Of a DNA stretch of 64,000 bases, positions 59,454-64,000 are shown piece after piece. Under the pieces are notes generated by a model. That model was not told where the DNA came from, ran no database searches, and was given only the letters and a program-made list of their open reading frames with translations. Source of the DNA: Deltaproteobacteria bacterium (GTDB lineage: Bacteria > Myxococcota_A > UBA796 > UBA2385); contig JAGYJW010000028.1 in assembly GCA_018401435.1 (NCBI GenBank), positions 1 through 64,000 on the forward strand, in the 5' to 3' direction. Within the stretch, counting starts at the first letter, position 1. Each line of letters opens with the position of its first letter. Both the position numbers and the translations under genes were made by a program.

Positions 59454-60645
59454 AGGTGAAGTGGCCGGCCAGGGCGACCCGGTCATTGGCCACGGGCTGG
59501 CCTTCCCTTTCCTGAATATGGCCAAAGACAAGCTGCAGGCGCAGATCGTGGGCGGATTGGAACCAGGGCTGACCCGCATAGAGCCCCAGACCGCCCTCCC
59601 AGATCCGCTGGCCCTGGCTGGGATCGGTGGGACCCGACAGCGGCAGGGTCGCGGTGATCGGCGCGAATGCGTCCATATCCTCGAAACGGGCCAGCAGCGC
59701 GAGGTGATCGCCCAGCTTGGGGATGAAGTAGCCCGCCTGTATATAGGCGCTGCGGGCGGTGAAGTCGGCGATGCTGGGGTCCTGCCAGTCGTTGAACTGG
59801 TGCAACCACTCGGCCTGCAGGGTCAGGCCGCGCCAATGGCCCATCAGCTCGGCGTTGTGGCCCAGGGTGCCCAGCTCCTGGCCCTCGGGCCCCACCACGT
59901 TGAGGTGCGCGGCATAACCAAGGGAGAAGGTAGCATCCATCGCAGAAGGCAGCAGCTCGCTGTCTGCGCCGGGCCCCCCCAAGGGGCTGACCGAGATCCG
60001 CCCCACCCACAACATCTTGCGGTTGACATTGCCCAGGCGGTTGGCGCCCTCGCCATTGAAAGAGGCCAGGGCCCACTCCAGGCGATGCTCGGGCAAGAAA
60101 CCAAAGAGCATGGCGCCCATCTCGCGCCCGGGCTCCAGGCGCTGCAAGGCGGCGCGTTCGGGAAAGAGCGTCTGGCGATCCGATACCAGCCAGGTGCGGC
60201 TGACCGGGGCCTTGAACTGGCCCGCCCGCAGCTGCAGCCAGGGGCGCAACCAGAGGTCGAGGAAGACGTCGGCGAGCAGGGCCTCGGGCACCAGCTCCGT
60301 GCTCATCTTGGGGTGGATGCCCCATCCCCGGCCATAGGCGGCATCGCCCCAGCGATCGACCTGGGGCGCGCCGCCCCGCAGGGTGGTCAGGGTCGCATCG
60401 ATCTCCAGCCGCGCGCGGGCCACCTGAAAGCCCACCTCGCCCGTCGCGCCGGCCACGGGGTCTTCGGGGATGCGCAAGGCGCGGGGCTGGACGAAGCCGC
60501 CCACATCCACGGCCACCTGGTCGAAGCCGGCCTCGGGGCGGGCGTCCAGCAGCTCCAGGGCCTGGGCCGGACGGCGCAGGGCGAGCAGGGCGAGGGTGGG
60601 CCCCAGCACGAGGACGCGGCGCGGCCAGGGGGCGCGTGGGCCCAT
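59449..60645 (-). CDS. Outer-membrane porin, phosphate-selective (OprP/OprO)-like
   Basis: PWLQLRAGQFKAPVSRTWLVSDRQTLFPERA...; C-terminal VALAGHFTF. Confidence 0.75.
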   Translation of the reverse strand: MGPRAPWPRRVLVLGPTLALLALRRPAQALELLDARPEAGFDQVAVDVGGFVQPRALRIPEDPVAGATGEVGFQVARARLEIDATLTTLRGGAPQVDRWGDAAYGRGWGIHPKMSTELVPEALLADVFLDLWLRPWLQLRAGQFKAPVSRTWLVSDRQTLFPERAALQRLEPGREMGAMLFGFLPEHRLEWALASFNGEGANRLGNVNRKMLWVGRISVSPLGGPGADSELLPSAMDATFSLGYAAHLNVVGPEGQELGTLGHNAELMGHWRGLTLQAEWLHQFNDWQDPSIADFTARSAYIQAGYFIPKLGDHLALLARFEDMDAFAPITATLPLSGPTDPSQGQRIWEGGLGLYAGQPWFQSAHDLRLQLVFGHIQEREGQPVANDRVALAGHFTF

Positions 60646-60788
60646 GGAGCCTCCAAGGTGGTCCGCGCAGCATGCCCGGCCTCGGTGGCGTTGGCGTGAC
60701 GGCGGTCAGATACGACCTTCCGCGCCCGGGTCGTGGACAGCGGCGACGCGGAGTGGCTAGGTGGAGGAGCGCGCCGACTGGAGCCCCT

Positions 60789-61337
60789 GTGTCCCGCCCT
60801 CACACCTCGACCTCCCGCCTGCTTGGCGGCCTGGCCGCCGCGGCGCTGTCCGGGCCGGGATGCGCCTCCACCACTGTGGTCTTCACGCCCGCAGACGACC
60901 CCATCCCCCTGCTTCAGGGGGAATTGGAGGCGGCCGAAGAGCGCATCGACCTCGCGATCTACACCTTCAACTACCCGCCCATCGCCGACATGCTGGTAGT
61001 GGCGAAGCTGCGGGGCGTCAAGGTGCGGGTGATCGCCGATGCCGGCCAGAGCTACCCCCCCGCCAGCGAAGGCGGCGGCGCCATCGGCCAGGCCGATCTG
61101 CTGGCCGATCTGGAGAGCGAGGGCATCCCGGTCTGCCGCCGCGGCGGCGAAGACGGCGGCATCATGCACCACAAATTCGCCGTGGTGGACCGGCGAACCG
61201 TGGTGACCGGCTCCTACAACTTCACCGAATCCGCCACGCTGCGGAACCTCGAGAACCTGCTCGTCCTGTCGGATCCGACGCTGGCGGTGCAATATGCCGA
61301 CGCCTTTGACGGGCTGTGGAGCTGCAATGGGCAATGA
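60789..61337 (+). CDS. Single-HKD phospholipase-D-like (Nuc-type) exported protein
   Basis: AEERIDLAIYTFNYPPIADMLVVAKLRGVKVRVIADAGQ...GIMHHKFAVVDRRTVVTGSYNFTESA; GTG start. Confidence 0.85.
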   Translation: MSRPHTSTSRLLGGLAAAALSGPGCASTTVVFTPADDPIPLLQGELEAAEERIDLAIYTFNYPPIADMLVVAKLRGVKVRVIADAGQSYPPASEGGGAIGQADLLADLESEGIPVCRRGGEDGGIMHHKFAVVDRRTVVTGSYNFTESATLRNLENLLVLSDPTLAVQYADAFDGLWSCNGQ

Positions 61338-63582
61338 CAGGGCCTGGATGGGCCTGGGGCTGCTGGTCGGGCTGGCGCTGGCGCCCCGTTCGGCAGAGGC
61401 GCGGGTCTACCCGATCCCGATCCTCGCCGACACCGAGGACGATCTGCGCCTGTTGATCGAGGACGGCGTGCTGGATCCCGACGACTTCGAGACCCTGCTG
61501 GAGCTGCTCAGCAACCCGGTGGATCTGAACCGGGCCAACAAGAACCAGGTCTATGACCTGCCCGGCGTGTCCTTGAAGCTGGCCGGCGCCATCGTCGACG
61601 ACCGCAGGGCCAACGGCCCCTTTGCCTCTCAGGCCGACCTGGCCCGGGTGCCCGGGGTCACCGACGAGATCGTCGCACAGGCCCGGCTCTTTGCCTATGC
61701 CGAGCCCCGCCCCGACAAGCCTCGCCTGGAGGATCTGCGCACCAACCTGAAGATGCGCGGCTCCTACTTCATCCAGGATCGAAGCACGTTCTCAGCCTCG
61801 CAGACCAGCTCCAACAGCACCGAGGAGCTGGGCTATGGCAGGTTGCCCCAGAGCTATGTGGCCACCCGGGTAGAGCACCCCTGGGGCTTCGAAGCGGGCT
61901 TTGTCGGCCTGCAACGAGAGGCGGTGGTGCGGGCGGCCTATAGCCCCGCCGACCAGGCCATCTACGCGGATTGGGGCTACCCGGCCCTGCAGCTGGGGCG
62001 CCTGTGGGGATCGGTCGAGCGGGGGCGCTACTCGGCCATCGCCGGGCACTACACCGCCGGCTTCGGCCTGGGCATCACCTTTGACAGCACCAACCGCACC
62101 CGGCCCCAGGGCTGGTACCCCGACATGGCGGTGAACACCGACATCGAAGACGGCGACTTCCGCCTGCGCCAGGCCCTGGTCGGCGTATCGGGTCGGGTGG
62201 AGGATGTGCCCCTGGGCAGCCTGCTGCTGGAATCGACGGCCTTCGTGTCTTCACGAACCCCGGACGTCTACCAGTACCATATGGCCGTCACTGGCGATGA
62301 AGCCTTCGATCCCGACTCGCCCGACCTCAGCTCCCCCCGTGTCTTCATTGACGGCTACAAGGCCGCCTACATCACCATACCCAACGCCTACCGCGAGAAC
62401 CTGGTGGGCCTCAACACCGAGCTGAGCGCGCGGGGCAGCACCCGCTTCGGGCTGACCGGCTGGATGGGCTTCTACGACAAGACCGCCCTGGACGGCACCC
62501 CCGACAACGAGGAGTGGTATGTGCGGCAGCGGGTGGCCGACGACAACCAGTTCGGCGCCTTTGGGGCCTATGCGGGCCACAGCGTCGGCGGATTCGACTT
62601 CACGGGCGAGTATGCACGCAGCCTGTCGGGGGGCAACGCCGTCCAGCTGATGGCGCTCTATGACGACGGGCCCGCCGAGATCGAGCTTTCGGCGCGGCAT
62701 TTCGATACGACCTATGACAACCCCCACGCCCGCGGCATCGCCGCCGCCGACGTCTACCGGGGCTTCCGCGACCGCGACGAGCAGGGCCTTCGGTTGCGCA
62801 CCGAGATCAAGCCGACCAAGATCTTCAAGACCCGCTGGATGGTGGACGCCTGGAAGAACCTCAGCACCGACCGCGCCAACCTCGAGGTCTTCGGCCGGGT
62901 GCAGCTGGATCCCCAGAAGTGGCTGATGCTGGCCGCAATGGCCGACCACCGCAACCGCGACCTGGCCAACAACGGGCGCACCCGCATCTATGGCGGGGAC
63001 TACGCCGACCAGTTTGCCGACGCGGGGGACTTTGACGAAGACGTCACCGTGATCACCGACGACACCAACATTGTCGATGGGGCAGGGTCGCGAAACTACT
63101 GGGCCCTGCAGACCCGCTTCTCGCTGATTCCGGCCACCCAGCTGGAGCTGTTCTACCGGCGGGTCTACGAAGACGCCGGGCTGGTCTACCCCCAAGGGGG
63201 CGAGATCTGCGAGCCGGGCTTCCAGATTGGCACCGCAAGCTGGGCCAAGGTGCGGGTCAAACCCACCGACAGCACCACCTTGACGGTGCGCTGGCGCTAC
63301 TGGGACGATGATGTGCATGGCAGCAAGGGCGACCGCTTCACCGACGGCTACCTGCAGGCCCAACAAAAGATCAACAAGACCTGGTCCGCGACCCTGCGGG
63401 GCGGCCTCCTCTTTGACCTGGTGGACCTGCCAGCGGAGTGGGCCGATGCCTGCAAGCTGGTGGGCCGGCCCGACCTCGAGGCCGCCTGTGGGGTGACCGT
63501 GGACACCGACACCGCGCTCTCGGCCGCCAAGAAAAAGCCCGAGGCGCTCATTCTGGCCACGGTGGAGGCGCGCTTCCGATGA
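61327..63582 (+). CDS. Helix-hairpin-helix (ComEA-like) protein with large beta-barrel-like C-terminal region
   Basis: NPVDLNRANKNQVYDLPGVSLKLAGAIVDDRRANGPFASQADLARVPGV, then long alternating aromatic-rich region ending EARFR. Confidence 0.75.
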   Translation: MGNDRAWMGLGLLVGLALAPRSAEARVYPIPILADTEDDLRLLIEDGVLDPDDFETLLELLSNPVDLNRANKNQVYDLPGVSLKLAGAIVDDRRANGPFASQADLARVPGVTDEIVAQARLFAYAEPRPDKPRLEDLRTNLKMRGSYFIQDRSTFSASQTSSNSTEELGYGRLPQSYVATRVEHPWGFEAGFVGLQREAVVRAAYSPADQAIYADWGYPALQLGRLWGSVERGRYSAIAGHYTAGFGLGITFDSTNRTRPQGWYPDMAVNTDIEDGDFRLRQALVGVSGRVEDVPLGSLLLESTAFVSSRTPDVYQYHMAVTGDEAFDPDSPDLSSPRVFIDGYKAAYITIPNAYRENLVGLNTELSARGSTRFGLTGWMGFYDKTALDGTPDNEEWYVRQRVADDNQFGAFGAYAGHSVGGFDFTGEYARSLSGGNAVQLMALYDDGPAEIELSARHFDTTYDNPHARGIAAADVYRGFRDRDEQGLRLRTEIKPTKIFKTRWMVDAWKNLSTDRANLEVFGRVQLDPQKWLMLAAMADHRNRDLANNGRTRIYGGDYADQFADAGDFDEDVTVITDDTNIVDGAGSRNYWALQTRFSLIPATQLELFYRRVYEDAGLVYPQGGEICEPGFQIGTASWAKVRVKPTDSTTLTVRWRYWDDDVHGSKGDRFTDGYLQAQQKINKTWSATLRGGLLFDLVDLPAEWADACKLVGRPDLEAACGVTVDTDTALSAAKKKPEALILATVEARFR

Positions 63583-64000
63583 CCCCTCTCACCCTCAGCT
63601 TCGCGCTCCTGCTCGCTGCCCAGGCCGCTCCCCCCGCCGTGGGCGATGTGGTCTTCACCGAGATCCACCCGCGGGCCAGCCCCAGCTACTGCGAGTGGTT
63701 CGAGGTGGGCAATGCGGCAGGTGCCCCCGTCGAACTCGACGGCTGCTATATCGCCTGGCAAGGCGAGACCTCCCGCTTGGCCGAGCTGGACGGCTTCAGC
63801 CTGTCCGCCGGCCAGACCGCAGCAAACCCCGCGATCATCGGCCGAGACACCGACTCCTGCAAGGACGACGACAGCGCGCCCTTGGATTGTGTCGCATGGG
63901 CCGAACCCGAGCGACTGACCTGCACGGCCCCAGTAGATATCGCCGTGCCCGGCATCAGCGTCACCGACAGCGTGCGCGGCAGCCTGTGCATCGCTTGCGG
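63579..64000 (+). CDS. Lamin-tail-domain (LTD)-like exported protein, truncated by window edge
   Basis: VGDVVFTEIHPRASPSYCEWFEVGNAAGAPVELDGCYIAWQG; ATGA overlap with upstream stop. Confidence 0.75.
   Translation, partial: MTPLTLSFALLLAAQAAPPAVGDVVFTEIHPRASPSYCEWFEVGNAAGAPVELDGCYIAWQGETSRLAELDGFSLSAGQTAANPAIIGRDTDSCKDDDSAPLDCVAWAEPERLTCTAPVDIAVPGISVTDSVRGSLCIAC

Overview
The window is high-GC, gene-dense bacterial chromosome. It looks Myxococcota/deltaproteobacteria-like: many lipoproteins, a Ser/Thr kinase with a C-terminal ATPase, TPR-sulfatase-like and MopE-like Asp-rich repeat proteins. That taxonomic call is inference only. I see about 50 protein-coding genes and no convincing rRNA, tRNA, CRISPR array, prophage or IS element. 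Housekeeping or metabolic genes I recognise are thrS (no TGS domain), hemF, pntAB, an M17 aminopeptidase, two MATE exporters, an ABC-2 exporter, a CDF transporter and a D12-class adenine methyltransferase. The most interesting loci are: (1) an ECF sigma / membrane anti-sigma / exported caspase operon (1.07-4.63 kb) whose caspase carries surface-type repeats and ends like an outer-membrane barrel; (2) a two-gene MscS channel plus signal-peptide/coiled-coil/TM/P-loop ATPase/winged-helix protein (21.07-25.69 kb); (3) a PLD-like nuclease / helix-hairpin-helix outer-membrane protein / lamin-tail-domain operon (60.8-64 kb, truncated by the window edge); (4) a DUF4258-like/MqsA-HTH toxin-antitoxin pair in which I find the toxin's N-terminal half upstream of an in-frame TGA; (5) several reading-frame breaks in or near low-complexity GC-rich tracts, which are either assembly indels or contingency-type variation. 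No database search was run; all family assignments come from motif recognition in the supplied translations.
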